DNA of 64,000 nucleotides, taken from contig NZ_CP031376.1 in assembly GCF_003363775.1 (NCBI RefSeq), forward strand, positions 992,001 through 1,056,000, written 5' to 3'. Under the pieces are notes generated by a model, which searched no databases, was not told the origin of the DNA, and saw only the letters and a program-made list of their open reading frames with translations. The position numbers and the translations under genes are program-made. Positions 51,959 to 64,000 of the stretch are shown here, one piece after another. The first letter of the stretch is position 1; each line of letters starts with the position of its first letter. This stretch comes from Spiroplasma alleghenense. Lineage in GTDB: Bacteria; Bacillota_I; Bacilli_A; Mycoplasmatales; Mycoplasmataceae.

Positions 51959-52165
51959 TTACTCAGTAGATAAAATGTTTATAATTTCTTTTATTTTAGG
52001 ATCTTTTAAATTCTCTTCACCCATAGCCGTAACTTTCTCAATGAGCAAATCTAAATCCAAATTTATACTTAGATTTTCAACTCCAGTGTAATTAATAAGT
52101 TTTGAATTTTTAATTCAATCTTTAATACCGGCATTTCTTAAATTTTCTATTCCATATTTTTTCAT
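51959..52165 (-). CDS. hypothetical 68-aa protein
   Basis: An open frame of 68 codons with one TGA Trp (MKKYGIENLRNAG...IINILSTE), whose stop abuts the truncated end of the glucosidase remnant. Composition is like a real protein: charged, with two predicted helices and no repeats. Ribosome site is weak (AAAGAATAG). It could be a small gene or the fragment of a larger one broken by the same event as the remnant. Not recognised. Confidence 0.4.
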
Positions 52166-52345
52166 GCTATACCAACTATTCTTTCCAAATCATTATTGAT
52201 AATGTAAATATAATACATTAATATTGTGTAATTTAAAGGCAACACTTCCACCATTACTCTTTAATTACATAATATTAGTAATTAAATATAAGATGACCAA
52301 AGTGCAATAAAAATATTTTTTTTGAAGGTTAACTATATCTTTGTA

Positions 52346-54664
52346 TTAAACTCCATAGTTTAAATTTAAAGACTTAATTTTATTTTCATATTTTTTAACT
52401 ACTTTAGTTTTAACTTTTTCATTTTTAAATTCTAGCGAGTCAATCAAGTTATTGATTTCCCCAATTCATTGATTTTGACAAGTTGTTAATTCCTTTAATT
52501 GCAAATCCAAATCATTTTTTATACTCAAAGCCTGGTTTTCTAAAGTGGTTAGCAAAATTTGATTTTTCTCACTAGTTATTGATGTTTTTGAACTAGTTTG
52601 AGTTTTATTAACTTTGTTAAGTTTTTCTTGGTTTTTTTGTCCTAAGATAATGTTATTTTCTATTTGGTTAATGAATTCTTGTTTAGCCTGAATTGTTAAG
52701 CTAATTTCATTTAAAGCATCTAAAGTTACTTGATTATTTTCTTTAACTTGATTTTTTAAATGTTTATTTAAGTAAACTACACTTTTGAATTCATCTGGTC
52801 GTTCACGATAAGTTAATAATGTAAATACCAAGGCTAAACCAACGACTCCAAATCCTAAGGCTAAATAAATTCAAATGTTTGCAATGCTATTAAATCCTAA
52901 AGCCGAGAAAACCCCATTACCAGTATAATTGTTCATTTCTAAATTTAGTAATCCAGCAATGAAACCACCAATTCCAGCAGCTGTACAAGCACTAACAAAT
53001 GGTTTTCCTTTTGGCAATGTTATGGCATATAATGCTGGTTCGGTAATTCCAAAGAATGTTGCAATCGGAAAAATTCCATAAGCATTTCTTTTGAAAGCTA
53101 AATCTTTACTGCGAATTGCAGCTCCTAGAACCGCTCCCCCTTGACCAAAGGCTGCTAGTCCCACACAGACAAAGTAGATTGAAGCTTCACCAGTATTAAT
53201 CATTGACTGCATTACAATTGTTGATAAAGCTAAATGAGCTCCAGTTAATACTAATGGTTGTAATAAGAAGGCAACAATTAGTGGTCCAATTCCAAAAGGA
53301 ATTTTTAAAGATACCAAAACCCCTTTTGCTAATAGTTCTTCAAATAATGTTACAAATGGTCCTACTACAAAGAAGGCAACACTAATAGTTACCCCAACAC
53401 TGACAATTGGAGTAAAAATATTTGAGACACTGTCAGGCATTCATTTTTCTACTCATCGATTTAGATAAGCATAACCAATAACAGCGATAATATAAATTAA
53501 TACTGAATTTTCATATCCTTTTCAACTAATATTTCTTTCCCCAAACACATTTGCAATAATAGGTCATTCAACTCCAAATAATAAACGACTTGATAGAGTT
53601 AAACAAATTAATAAAGCTAGAATGGGATTGGCATTGAAATATTTAGCAGTGGTGTATCCAAAGAATACTCCAAGTAGCATAAATCCAACTCTTGAGTTAA
53701 TGATTAGGAAAGCTGAGAAAGGATCTAAATCACCAAGTCCTTCTCATCCTGGTTTGGCTCATCCCAGTTGTTGAAATAAAGCAGCCACCCCACTACTCAG
53801 TCCGGTGTAAAACATTAATGGTAAACATGGTACAACAACTGCTACTACAAATTGTAGTAAACGACGATACCAAACAATTTTGGTTTTCCCTTGATTGGTA
53901 ATAGTTTTACTGCCGTGATTCATTAATTCATCAATTGCGTTTTTAACTTTACGAACCTCAGATCCAATAACAATTTGTAGTTCACTACCGTTTCATACCA
54001 AACCCTTAACTAATCGGTTTTGACTTATAGCTTCACTATCAACTAAATTTTTATCTATAATTGTGAATCTTAATCTTGTTAAACAGTTACGATAATCACT
54101 AAAATTCTCTGGACCTCCAACTTGTTTTAAAAAGTCACTTGCTGCCTGATTAATTATTTTGGCTTTAAGAGCAGATTTCTTAAGACTTACATCATCAGCT
54201 TCTAAAGTCAACTGACCAATCAGGGTTCCAGCCTTAACAACTCCACTGGTTAATGTTTTAGTTAGTTGATATTTTTTTAAAATGTCTTCTTCAATTACTA
54301 AGGCAGTTTGTGAAGATATATTTTTATTTTTGAGAAGCTTTAAATCAACATCAACAATCTTATCAGTTAATTTGAATTTTTCACCAACTTCTTTGTGAGT
54401 TGAAAAACCTTGACCATTTAATTTAACAGTATCAATTCCAATATGCATTAATAAATTAATATCTTCATTTTGAAAATAAATGGCGTGTTTAGTTTCAAAA
54501 ATCATTGGAATAGTTCCTGATTTAAATACTGGATAGAAAGTATTACTTGACGGAGTTATACAAAAACCATCCCCTAAACTTTTGCTAGAAAAGACTTCAT
54601 CATCCATTGCGGTGATATCATTAATTTCCCCATCACAGGGAGCATATAATTTAATTACTTTCAC
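52346..54664 (-). CDS. PTS beta-glucoside-type EIIABC with coiled-coil tail, second copy
   Basis: A 772-aa enzyme II with order EIIA (1-150, His74 in LLMHIGIDTV, His60 in KHAIYF), EIIB (about 165-245, Cys194 in NCLTRLRF), EIIC (about 265-635, GITEPALYAITLPKG) and a C-terminal coiled-coil-like tail of about 120 residues rich in Asn, Gln, Lys and Leu. GTG start with AAGGAGGA, which lies inside the last codons of the GH1 gene 3 bases upstream. The tail is shorter than that of the 8.8-kb copy. Between its stop and the 68-aa ORF there are 180 bases with only a weak TAATTAC/GTAATTA repeat. Confidence 0.92.
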
Positions 54665-54667
54665 AAT

Positions 54668-56119
<1,452 letters not shown>

Positions 56120-56162
56120 TGTATCACCCACTTTTATTATTCACCCAAAAAATGATTTTAAA

Positions 56163-56212
56163 ACCAAAAATTCTTTTTGGGAAAAAGTTGGACTTGTGGC
56201 AACTAGTTGTCA
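56163..56212 (-). promoter_or_regulatory. two inverted repeats upstream of second GH1-PTS operon
   Basis: CCAAAAA-TTC-TTTTTGG at about 56164-56180 and an 16-bp dyad TGGCAACTAGTTGTCA at 56197-56212, whose core CAACTAGTTG is perfect. The dyad is the likely operator for the RpiR-family protein encoded next. It also contains TTGACA on the minus strand. Unrelated to the TTGTAAA palindromes. Confidence 0.5.
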
Positions 56213-56217
56213 AAAAA

Positions 56218-56259
56218 AATAACTAGAGCAGGAAAGCTGGTTCGCTTGCTCTAGTTATT
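56218..56259 (-). terminator. terminator of second RpiR-family gene
   Basis: Stem AATAACTAGAGCA / TGCTCTAGTTATT, 16-nt loop with an inner AGC/GCT pair. The regulator's stop codon is within the stem. Confidence 0.85.
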
Positions 56260-57026
56260 TTTGAATTTATGATATTAATTATTTGTTGATTTATATAGTT
56301 AAAATATATTTCTTTATAATTGCTGTCAAAGCGAGAATCGGTTGGGTCGATAATAATTATTTTCTCTGCTTGTAAGTTTGAAAACTTTTGAGATTGTGAT
56401 TGAGAACAGACTACAAAAACATTTTCCTTAAAGTGCAAACTTTCAAAAACTTTCATTAAGTACTCATTATCAACTCCAGAAACATAAATTATCATTAGGT
56501 CAGGGGCTTGCATTTTTTCAACAACAAATGAAAAAGTCTTTTTGTTTTTGGGATTCCAACATGGTTTATCAATTGATAATAAGTACTCATTCAAACCCTC
56601 ACTGACATTTATATTTTCATAACTTGATAATAAATAAATATCACTAGCCTTCATGATTGCTTCAGCTAAATTTACTATTTTATTAATTTGTGAATTGATG
56701 CTATTAATTTGTTTTATAAATGTTTGATGGAATTCTTTAAAGATTTCATCACTTGAAGTTGGGGTAATAATTTTGTTTTGATTCAAAGTGATTTTTTCAA
56801 TTTCTAATTTTAAAACAAAAGAGAAATCTTTATAGCCTTGGAATCCTAAACTCTGACAAAATCTAGTAATTGAAGATTTATTAGTAAAGCAACCTGCAGC
56901 AATATCTGAAATACTCATTTCACTTACTTGATTTGAATTTTTCAAAATAAAAGCAGCCACAGTTTTGTAAAGTGTGTTTTTATCAAGATTCTTGTATTTA
57001 TTTAAATCTTCTAGTACTTCTCTCAT
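56223..57026 (-). CDS. MurR/RpiR-family transcriptional regulator, second copy
   Basis: A 267-aa regulator with HTH (residues 1-80; MSISDIAAGCFTNKSSITRFCQSLGFQGYKDF) and a SIS domain (about 115-245; DIYLLSSYE, LMIIYVSGVD, VFVVCSQSQSQK). The sugar-phosphate pocket is likely in the SIS domain, and it probably controls the GH1-PTS operon immediately downstream. ATG follows AAGGAG, which overlaps the stop region of the aquaporin-like gene, 11 bases away. So the order is aquaporin-like, regulator, then terminator. Confidence 0.9.
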   Translation of the reverse strand: MREVLEDLNKYKNLDKNTLYKTVAAFILKNSNQVSEMSISDIAAGCFTNKSSITRFCQSLGFQGYKDFSFVLKLEIEKITLNQNKIITPTSSDEIFKEFHQTFIKQINSINSQINKIVNLAEAIMKASDIYLLSSYENINVSEGLNEYLLSIDKPCWNPKNKKTFSFVVEKMQAPDLMIIYVSGVDNEYLMKVFESLHFKENVFVVCSQSQSQKFSNLQAEKIIIIDPTDSRFDSNYKEIYFNYINQQIINIINSKITRASEPAFLL

Positions 57027-57037
57027 AATTTAACTCC

Positions 57038-57793
57038 TTATAAAATAAATAGAAAACTGACGCCCATTATTGTGGCAGCTGTTAAAGGGGCTGCGACTGG
57101 AATTCATGCGTATTTTCAATCTGCTTTTATTTTATCTTTTATTGGTAATAAATGATACATTAATCGCATCGTTAAATCTCTAGTTGGTGAAATTGCAGAA
57201 CCGGTTGTTCCTGAAAATGATAGACCAATTGCTAGAACCGCAATAAAAGTAAAGATAAAAGAAGCGCGGGGATCTAAAACATCATTGAAGTTGAAAATTA
57301 TAAAAACATAAACTAACAAGAATATAATTGTTGCTAGAAATTCTGACATAAAACTAAAAACATTATTGTTATTTTTTGAAGCAGTGCAAAAACTCATTTT
57401 CAAATAAAAGGCTTCTTCAGATTTGGCAGTAGCTTTCATATTGATTCAATATATTAATATGACTACAAGTTGACCACAAATATATCCCAATACTTGGGCT
57501 ATTAAAAATATAATTATCAATCAATATGATGAAAAGTAATTTAATCATCCCATGCAGATAAACAAAAATGTAATAGCAAAATTTAAATGACTAACTCCAC
57601 CAATCATTAACCCAACTACAATTCCAATAGTTATACCACAAGCTCAACCAAAAGCAATCGGCAATAAATTAGACTTTGTATTTCTTCCATAAGAATCTTT
57701 TAAAAATGTGTTAGCCATTATTCCATTACCAATTGCTACAAGTAAAAAACTACCAATAAATTCACTTAAAAAATATGTATTTAAACTTGACAT
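57038..57793 (-). CDS. MIP/aquaporin-like channel with altered NPA boxes
   Basis: A 251-aa protein with six TM segments in the MIP plan. The first NPA box is N71-F-A (GGVSHLNFAITF) and the second is S202-P-T (SAISPTRDLTMR), so both are altered, although the flanking His-Leu and Arg-Asp-Leu of the family remain. In GlpF-type channels these boxes line the selectivity pore. It may conduct another small solute or be a diverged facilitator. The context, with a sugar regulator and a beta-glucoside operon, suggests uptake of a sugar-related compound. ATG follows AGGTGAT. Confidence 0.78.
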
Positions 57794-57849
57794 TTTATCA
57801 CCTATTAAATTAATTATATAATTTCAAAAAATTTAAGAGTTAATTTTAA

Positions 57850-57896
57850 AAGAAAAAACAATTAGTTGCCAAAGTGGTAACTAATTGTTTTTTCTT
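57850..57896 (-). terminator. terminator of the last class D run
   Basis: Long perfect stem with arms of 18 bases (AAGAAAAAACAATTAGTT and complement), stop codon of the class D gene lying in the second arm. Confidence 0.85.
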
Positions 57897-59335
57897 ATGA
57901 ATGATAAATTAGATTTGCATAGTGAATAAAAAGTCAATATTACAATTAAAGAACTCAAAACAAGCGCCGTTATTGCCACTGGGTTATATTTACCTGCGTA
58001 CAAACTTTTCAATCCCAAGGCTGATTGTCTAATTTGAAAATCTAGAGTATCTTGGCCGACAGTTTTAATAAGATAATTTTGTTCGAAATAGAAGAAAAGA
58101 TTTTTTCTAAATTGAATTTCATAAATTTTGGGATTAAGGAAAAACGAGAATTGAATGATTATATTAACCATTATTATCAATAAAATAATACTATATCAAA
58201 AAAATGTTTGCCCAGTAAATTTCATTTTTTGAGATTTTCCAAATTCAAATGCAGCAATTAATACCCAAGCTGATATAGGGAAATAAGTAATTGAAATCAT
58301 CAATTCTTCGTTTAAATTGCTTAAACCTCCGTAAGAAGTTATGAGTAATCACTGTTCAAAGCGGATGTCATTATAATTTTCCCCGTTTTCATTAATAAAA
58401 CCATTAAAATAATCGCTATTTACATTTGGGATTTTAACAAAATGGAGCGTTTCTATTGTAATTGAAATATAAAAAGAAAAAATTAAAACAGATAAGATTG
58501 TGGTTAAGATAAAAATTATTAGAAAATATTTTCTCAAACTATTAATTTGAGATTCGCTTAAGTGCGCCTTATTTATTTTAAAAGATAAATCCAATTGTTG
58601 ATTATTAGAATTTTGTAGCAGTTGTTGATTTTTATTATCCGAATTATCTAACTGTAAATTTAAAATATTAACATTTTTAGATTTTTTAATATCCAGATAA
58701 TCTTCTAATAGGCAAACCAAAATAGAAATAAAAGATAGTATTGAAATTATTATTGCTGCAATATTAACTCCAATATATTTTGAATAACCAAAGTTTTGAA
58801 ATATTGATTCCCTCAAAATTGCAAGTTGATTTTCTAACTCTGGTGTATTAAAGAAATCACGACCAAAGTAGCCATAAATTTGTTCGTCGAATACTTTTTT
58901 AAATATACTTATGTCTAATGGAAAAGAAAGACCTACTAATAAAAAAATAATTATTATTAGTGCGATTAAACCTCCAATAGAAAACATTTTTCTACCTAAA
59001 GTTCTAGGACTAAACCTACAAGCGACAAGAGGTAAATAAATAACAATTCCCAAAATTGTTATTAGACTTCACATAGCATTATGGCCGCTAGCAAATATTT
59101 TCCCACCAAATGGAAATAATAAATACTTACTGGTCAAAATCGTTTTATCTGAAATATCTAAACCATTTACAATAAATCCATTAAAAAAATCATCTTCAAT
59201 TCCAGGCAGGTATTTAATATTTATATTTTTTGTTGTTATTATAGATGTAGAAATAAAGGTCAAAGCCAATAGTGCGGTAACTAAAAAATATGCAATTAAA
59301 ATTCTTATTGATTTTCATTTTAATTTTTTAGACAA
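57881..59335 (-). CDS. FFNGF family class D membrane protein, 484 aa
   Basis: Double protein, related to that at 36.5 kb and to the first. Unit 1: IKYLPGIEDDFFNGFIVNG, FDEQIYGYFGRDFFNTPELENQLAILRESIFQNFGY. Linker rich in Asn and Gln (NKNQQLLQNSNNQQLD). Unit 2: KIPNVNSDYFNGFINENGEN, LNPKIYEIQFRKNLFFYFEQNYLIKTVG. TTG start with AAGGGGG 7 bases before it; no upstream ATG. Last gene of the class N, N, D run of the 57.9-63.1 kb module. Confidence 0.79.
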
Positions 59336-59493
59336 ATTTTCGCCCCCTTATTATGCTTTTATTGCAAACTTAATTTAATAAAACAAATTATTTAAAATAT
59401 TGATTTTTTCTAAAACACAAAATTAAGGAAATCTAAAATAGATTACTCAAAGTTGATTTTTTTCGTAAATTTTGTTATGTATTTTTTATTTTT

Positions 59494-60216
59494 TTATATT
59501 TCTAACCTATCATATTTTTCATAAAGCACATCATTCTTGTCCTGCTTTCTTCTATCAAATTTATTTTCAAAGTGATCATGCAGCAATCATAATAATATGG
59601 CCAAAATAGAAATTGAAGCTAAGCTTATTTCAATGGCATTTTCAATTAAAAACTGATTGTAGCTGAAAGTTTGACCAATTCCTAATTTTAATAATTGAAA
59701 TTGTTCTTGAAGCTCAGGAGTATTAAAAAAATCTCTTCCAAAATAATCAAACACTTGATTTTCAAAAGTTTGATTAAATACATCTTTGTTCATAGGAGTT
59801 GATAGTCCAATAATTATAAAAATTAGCAGGGCTATATTAAAAAAAGAGGTTCAAAAACATCAAAATCTACTTCAAAGATTTTCTAAAGTATAGGCCAATA
59901 TTCTAAAGACCGGTCCTAAAACAATAGAAAGAAGCGCAAATGCCGTTCAAAATAATATTCAATAACCTGAGAAATTACCATTTCCCAAAAATGATGAGTA
60001 TATACCTTTTCAACTTAGATAGGCAGTATTAAGAACTGAAACACCATTTACTTGAAAATTATTAAAAAAGGATTCTTCAATACCAGGTAAATCTTTTATA
60101 TAAATCCTTGAATTTACTATGTTTAAAATAGAAGCAATGATTGTTATTGAAGTAATTGTAAGAATAAATTGCGTAATAAATGTCATTGTTAATCTAGATA
60201 TTTTAATTTTTTCCAT
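59494..60216 (-). CDS. FFNGF family class N membrane protein, 240 aa
   Basis: Close relative of the class N protein at 35.7 kb, same length: MEKIKISRLTMTFITQF, IYIKDLPGIEESFFNNFQVNG, FENQVFDYFGRDFFNTPELQEQFQLLKLGIG, tail YEKYDRLEI. ATG after AGGAGG by 6 bases. It does not carry the ATT repeat of its relative. The intergenic stretch behind it (CTATATTTGCAATTGATAAT) recurs between the class D and class N genes at 38.0 kb, showing shared ancestry of the two runs. Confidence 0.79.
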
Positions 60217-60429
60217 TTTATCCTCCTAGCTTTTTAATAAAGAATATGAATAAATTATTTAATACCAAAATTCTATATTTGCAATTGATAATTATTTTTT
60301 AATCACTGATTTAAATCCCTCTGCATTATAAACAAAATAGTTTGGATTGAATAACACTCATGGTCAAACTCATAATATATATGAAGTAATTAATATTTTT
60401 GAAGAAAATTTTTAGAGTCCTAAGCCAGA

Positions 60430-61137
60430 TTATCCTTGGTATACAACATCATTTTTATTATTACTTCTTTTTTCAAACTTTGTATATAAATAAGTATAAA
60501 TTCATCAAGCAATTATCGTCAAAGCAGAGATGAGAGCAAATACGATTGCAAATGCACTGCTAATAGCAAAACTATTATAATTGAAAACTTGATTAATTGA
60601 TTCTCTTAATACTTGTAATTGATTTTGAAGTTCATCGGTACTAAAAAAATCCTTACCAAAGTATTTAAAAATTTGATCGTTAAACGTTCGATTAAAACAA
60701 CCCCCACTTAAAGAAATTGAGTATATAACTATTAAAAAAATAAATAATATAAATTCGACTACCGATGTTCATATAAGGGTTTTTTTAGTTCACACCTCTG
60801 ATGGAGGACTTCAAGCAAGAAAACCTATTGGACCTCATAGAAAAAAAATCCCGAACGAAGTTAAGTAAAGCATTAATGTGTGACCTGATGTAAAATTTGA
60901 GAAGCCGAAAATTGATGAATAAACTCCTTCTGTACTTAGGTATGCTGTTTTGTAGATACTTACCCCATTTACCTGAAACTCATTAAAAAAGTAACTTTCA
61001 ATTCCGGGCATATCTTTAATAAAAACCTTTGACCCTCCTATTAAAAAAAAAGGCAAAGAAGCCAAAATTATACTAATCATCATTATCAATTGATAGGCAA
61101 TAGTTATTTTATATTTAGGAATTTTTAGAATTTTCAT
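60430..61137 (-). CDS. FFNGF family class N membrane protein, 235 aa
   Basis: Near copy of the 38- and 48-kb class N proteins: MKILKIPKYKITIAYQLIM, VFIKDMPGIESYFFNEFQVNG, FNDQIFKYFGKDFFSTDELQNQLQVLRESINQVFNY. It stops six residues early (DVVYQG) through a new TAA; the old tail SGLGL is still readable after it. This is a neutral-looking truncation. Follows a 287-base gap holding decayed class C sequence. Confidence 0.77.
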
Positions 61138-61424
61138 TTGTGCTCTCCTTGATAATTTATTTATTTTCGTATTTATAGTGCAATTTAGTTTTATTAAAAA
61201 TAATGAAATATCAATAATAATAGTTATAATAATATTTTTAAGTTAATTTTAATTTTAAATATAAGCATAATGTAATTATTTTTTTAAAATTTTGGTAAAA
61301 ATATGTCAGATATAACATTTGTATTAAAAATTTAAAATTATTATAACTTAATAAATTATAGTTACTTAAATAGATAGGACGCTATTAATAGTAAGAAAAA
61401 TATCCTATAAATTTATTAAAGTAT
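61138..61424. other. gap with decayed 3' end of a class C gene
   Basis: The first 100 bases (CTCTCCTTGATAATTT; ATAGTGCA) resemble the end of the class C gene found in this position at 38.9 and 48.9 kb. The rest is AT-rich with no gene or structure I can support. Confidence 0.45.
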
Positions 61425-63089
61425 CTATAAATAAAATAAGTTATTCAATATATTTATTTTATTTATAAATATATCTTCAAAAATTGTTTTTCAATAATTT
61501 TTATCATTATAAGAATATTCTTTATTAAAAACATTTAGACTCGATTTGAGCTCCTTAATATTTTTTTCGATATCAAGTCTTGATTTAATATATATTTCAT
61601 CTAAATTTTCATCTTTAACTGAGCGAATAATATCATTACTATTTTTTTTAATAAAAATATTTTTTTGAATTAAGTTACCATGTGAGAAAACTTCCTCGAT
61701 ATCTGAGTAGTTTGATTCTAATTCAAAATTGAACATTTTGATATCTCTATTTTTTATATTTAGAAAATTATTTAAACTAATTAAATTGTTTTTCTCCAGT
61801 GTTAATAAGTAAACTTCATTATCAAAACTTTTAATTCGCGAAGTAATAGAATTTTTTTCTAAAAAACTAGCATTTAATGAGTTAGTTTCAACAGATCTAG
61901 TTTTATATCTAAAGCCATATCTCATGTCGTTATAGGTGTTGTTCATCATGGTCATAGCCACAGCCGTTGTGAATATTGTTATGATTGCTAAAGCCTTTCG
62001 GATGGTTTGAGAAGAAATCTCAACTGTACCATTTCAATTTTTATAATAAACTTTATTCAGTCCATAGGCGCTTGATATTCGTAAGGGAAAAATAATTGAC
62101 TGAAAATGGGTTATCATTCTATTAACAGAAGCAATATCTCCATCACCTAAAGTGTCGGTAGCTTTTTGAAATTGAATAGTAGCTTCTTTAAAAAGAACGT
62201 TACTTATAACTGCAGCGGGAACGAATCATATCCACCAAATTGATAAAGCAGTTGCTGCAATTGAGCTAGCCCCAATATTCATAGCATTATTATATTTAGA
62301 AGTCACATCATTAAAATTGTTTCAACTATAAGTTGTTTCATCAAATAATTTCGAATCTAATCTACTTATATTATCAATTTCAAAATTAAGTTCAGTAATT
62401 GATTCGTTTACATTTTTTGTTTTTTCATCAATTTCTGAAACACGAATTATGTTATCTGCTATTATTTCATTATTTTCTACAAACTCTTTTTTCATAATTT
62501 CTTGTTTAATAATTTTTATATCCAGAAGGCCTTGAATGACCTTTATAAAAGACTCTCTACAGTTATATATATACTTGTATTTTTCAACATTATTTAAATT
62601 TGATCATTCATCAAAATTATATTTAAAGAATTCTATTTTCATGATTTGATCATAATCATCTGAGCTTACTAGATTTTCATATGCTAAAATATTTTGAAAT
62701 AAAATATTTTTTACAAAACCAATTTGTTCACGAACTTGACCTTCACTATAATTTCGGGTTACCAATCTGGAAGAAATTTCATTTTGAATTTGTAGATTGA
62801 CATCAACAAAATCACTGTTTTGAACCATACTTCTATGGAAAGAATTAGCACTAACCTTTTCTAATTCGTTTAAATACAAAGCTGTTAATTCCTCTTCAAT
62901 GTCAGCCTTTTGAAATGAGGAGATAACTTGTTGTTTTGAAGTAAAATTATAATTATTTTTTAATTGAATTTGAGGGTTATTATTATGTGATAAAGAGTTT
63001 GCTAAAATTGCTGAACTGGAAGCCACTAGCGCCAGACTACCAAAGACCCCTAATCATAAATATGTTTTTTTATTTGATTTAATTTTCAT
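61425..63089 (-). CDS. EISSRLVT helical surface protein, 554 aa
   Basis: Twin of the 49.6-kb protein in residues 1-195 and again in the C-terminal coiled coil (SLNASFLEKNSI, EVYLLTLEKNNLI, NKINILNNLFYL), but with a different middle: IAATALSIWWIWFVPAAVIS, then AYGLNKVYYKNWNGTVEISS and ALAIITIFTTAVAMTM. The pattern of two conserved ends with a variable centre points to exchange or selection on the centre. First gene of its operon, same leader as its twin. Confidence 0.8.
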
Positions 63090-63213
63090 TTTCGCACTTT
63101 TCTATTATGACTTATTGAATTTTATCAAAAAATCAATGAATTTGATTTTTAACTATATCAGCTATTAAATAGAAAATTGCAAAGTAAATTTATGCTTTAT
63201 TCTTGATTAAGTA

Positions 63214-63254
63214 TTATATACTCTATAAAAGCTAACAAATTAATTATATACTAT
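63214..63254 (-). promoter_or_regulatory. paired boxes upstream of last EISSRLVT gene
   Basis: AGAGTATATAA (63214-63224) and ATAGTATATAA (63244-63254), 30 bases apart on the minus strand. Confidence 0.55.
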
Positions 63255-63298
63255 TCTTATTAAAATTAGCAAAAATATAAAATTTGAGTAATATGAAA

Positions 63299-63324
63299 AA
63301 AAACAGCGTATAAACGCTGTTTTT
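63299..63324 (-). terminator. terminator after glucosidase remnant 4
   Basis: AAAAACAGCGT / ACGCTGTTTTT with a 4-nt loop, just past the remnant. Confidence 0.82.
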
Positions 63325-63330
63325 GCACTA

Positions 63331-63852
63331 TTCTTAAACATTCTCCCCTTTTGATTAAATTATTTTTTGATATCAATGAAAAAAATCTTTTTTAAAAAGC
63401 TTTTTGTTTCCATCTCAAAAATCATCTTGGTCTATATAAATTAAACCATAAAGTTTCGACATTTCAATAGTTCCATGAGGGATTACATCAATTTGAGTCC
63501 ATAAAGTATAACCTAAAACATCTACCTTATCTTCATTAATAGCTTTACTCATTTCATTAATATTTTGACTTAAATAATCAATTCGATAATCATCATGGAT
63601 TTCATTATTCTTATCTAAACTATCAACAACTCCAATACCGTTTCAGCCACCACTAATGGTAAGTTATAGCGGAAGTATAAATCATTCATAGTATAACGAA
63701 TTCCTTGAGGATCAATTTGTCATCCTCATTCTGAAGCCTTTAAAAATGGATTTTACCAAGGGTCACTAAGTTTCCTTCGGTTTTTTGGCCATTATCAAAT
63801 CCTGAAGTTCCTGACATATAATGGTTGGAACCAATATAATTCACAGGATTAT
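63331..63852 (-). pseudogene. GH1 beta-glucosidase 3' remnant 4 (longest)
   Basis: Extends further toward the 5' side than the others: NYIGSNHYMSGTSGFDNGQ (the family's F-G-NYY region), then a frameshift, KASEWGWQIDPQGIRYTM and a deletion that destroys the TENG nucleophile motif (reads VVAETVLE). Several lesions, surely non-functional. Confidence 0.8.
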
Positions 63853-64000
63853 TAAAAAATGAAATAGAGCATAACGGCTCTATGGTCCATATAAATAAAT
63901 TGAAAGGATTTTAAGACATTACTTCCCCATTCCTTTAACCATTGTATTAAAAATATTGTGTTTTGATTAACTTGTGAGGAATCTTATATAAAAATCCAAA
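63853..64000. other. unassigned right edge
   Basis: Contains a hairpin ATAGAGC/GCTCTAT at 63863-63882, next to the abrupt end of the glucosidase remnant. No gene recognised in the remaining bases; the hairpin might be an element end but only one side is visible. Confidence 0.3.

Overview
The window reads as a chromosome segment of a wall-less Mollicute, most like the Entomoplasmataceae/Spiroplasma group. It is very AT-rich, nearly every long gene is interrupted by TGA unless TGA is read as Trp, cell-surface proteins start with lipoprotein signals, and the sugar metabolism is PTS plus phospho-beta-glucosidase under RpiR-type regulators. All coordinates below use TGA = Trp. Almost everything is on the minus strand.

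Layout. 1-2.6 kb: a partial lipoprotein and two tandem secreted paralogs behind a palindromic operator. 2.8-7.2 kb: an ABC ATPase with two paralogous 563-aa permeases and a small leader ORF. 7.4-12.3 kb: a beta-glucoside locus (GH1 enzyme, PTS EIIABC with a coiled-coil tail, RpiR regulator). 12.4-19.3 kb: first surface cassette (627-aa lipoprotein, 553-aa helical protein, two membrane proteins, and a divergent 292-aa membrane protein). 19.4-21.3 kb: an old-yellow-enzyme and an NmrA-like protein. 21.4-25.1 kb: three membrane proteins and an IS3-type element. 25.4-27.8 kb: a second ABC transporter. 28-34 kb: second surface cassette. 34.2-44.6 kb: a run of membrane paralogs, one split by an IS with a GTT target duplication. 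45.2-48 kb: third lipoprotein/292-aa pair. 48.2-51.3 kb: membrane gene, pseudogene and helical protein. 52.3-57.8 kb: a second beta-glucoside locus plus an aquaporin-like protein with degenerate NPA boxes. 57.9-63.1 kb: last membrane/helical run.

The dominant and least explained content is a large paralogous surface system. I use these names. FFNGF family: membrane proteins with a PG(I/V)E...FFNGF motif after the first TM, in class D (double unit, about 480-490 aa), class N (N-half, about 240 aa), class C (C-half, 218-244 aa) and class Q (QFF type, 250-264 aa). EISSRLVT proteins: about 553 aa, secreted or anchored, helical. GD-repeat lipoproteins: 627-629 aa. RFSENYY proteins: 291-292 aa, divergent from the lipoproteins. 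I count 20 FFNGF genes (one IS-split), one further degenerate copy, 4 EISSRLVT genes, 3 lipoproteins and 3 RFSENYY genes. An 11-bp box (minus strand ATAGTATATAA) lies upstream of most transcripts. Four modules end at a 3' remnant of a GH1 beta-glucosidase gene, which suggests the array grew by duplication of a block carrying that seam. Function is unknown; a cell-surface complex or helical pore-forming/antagonism system is only a hypothesis.
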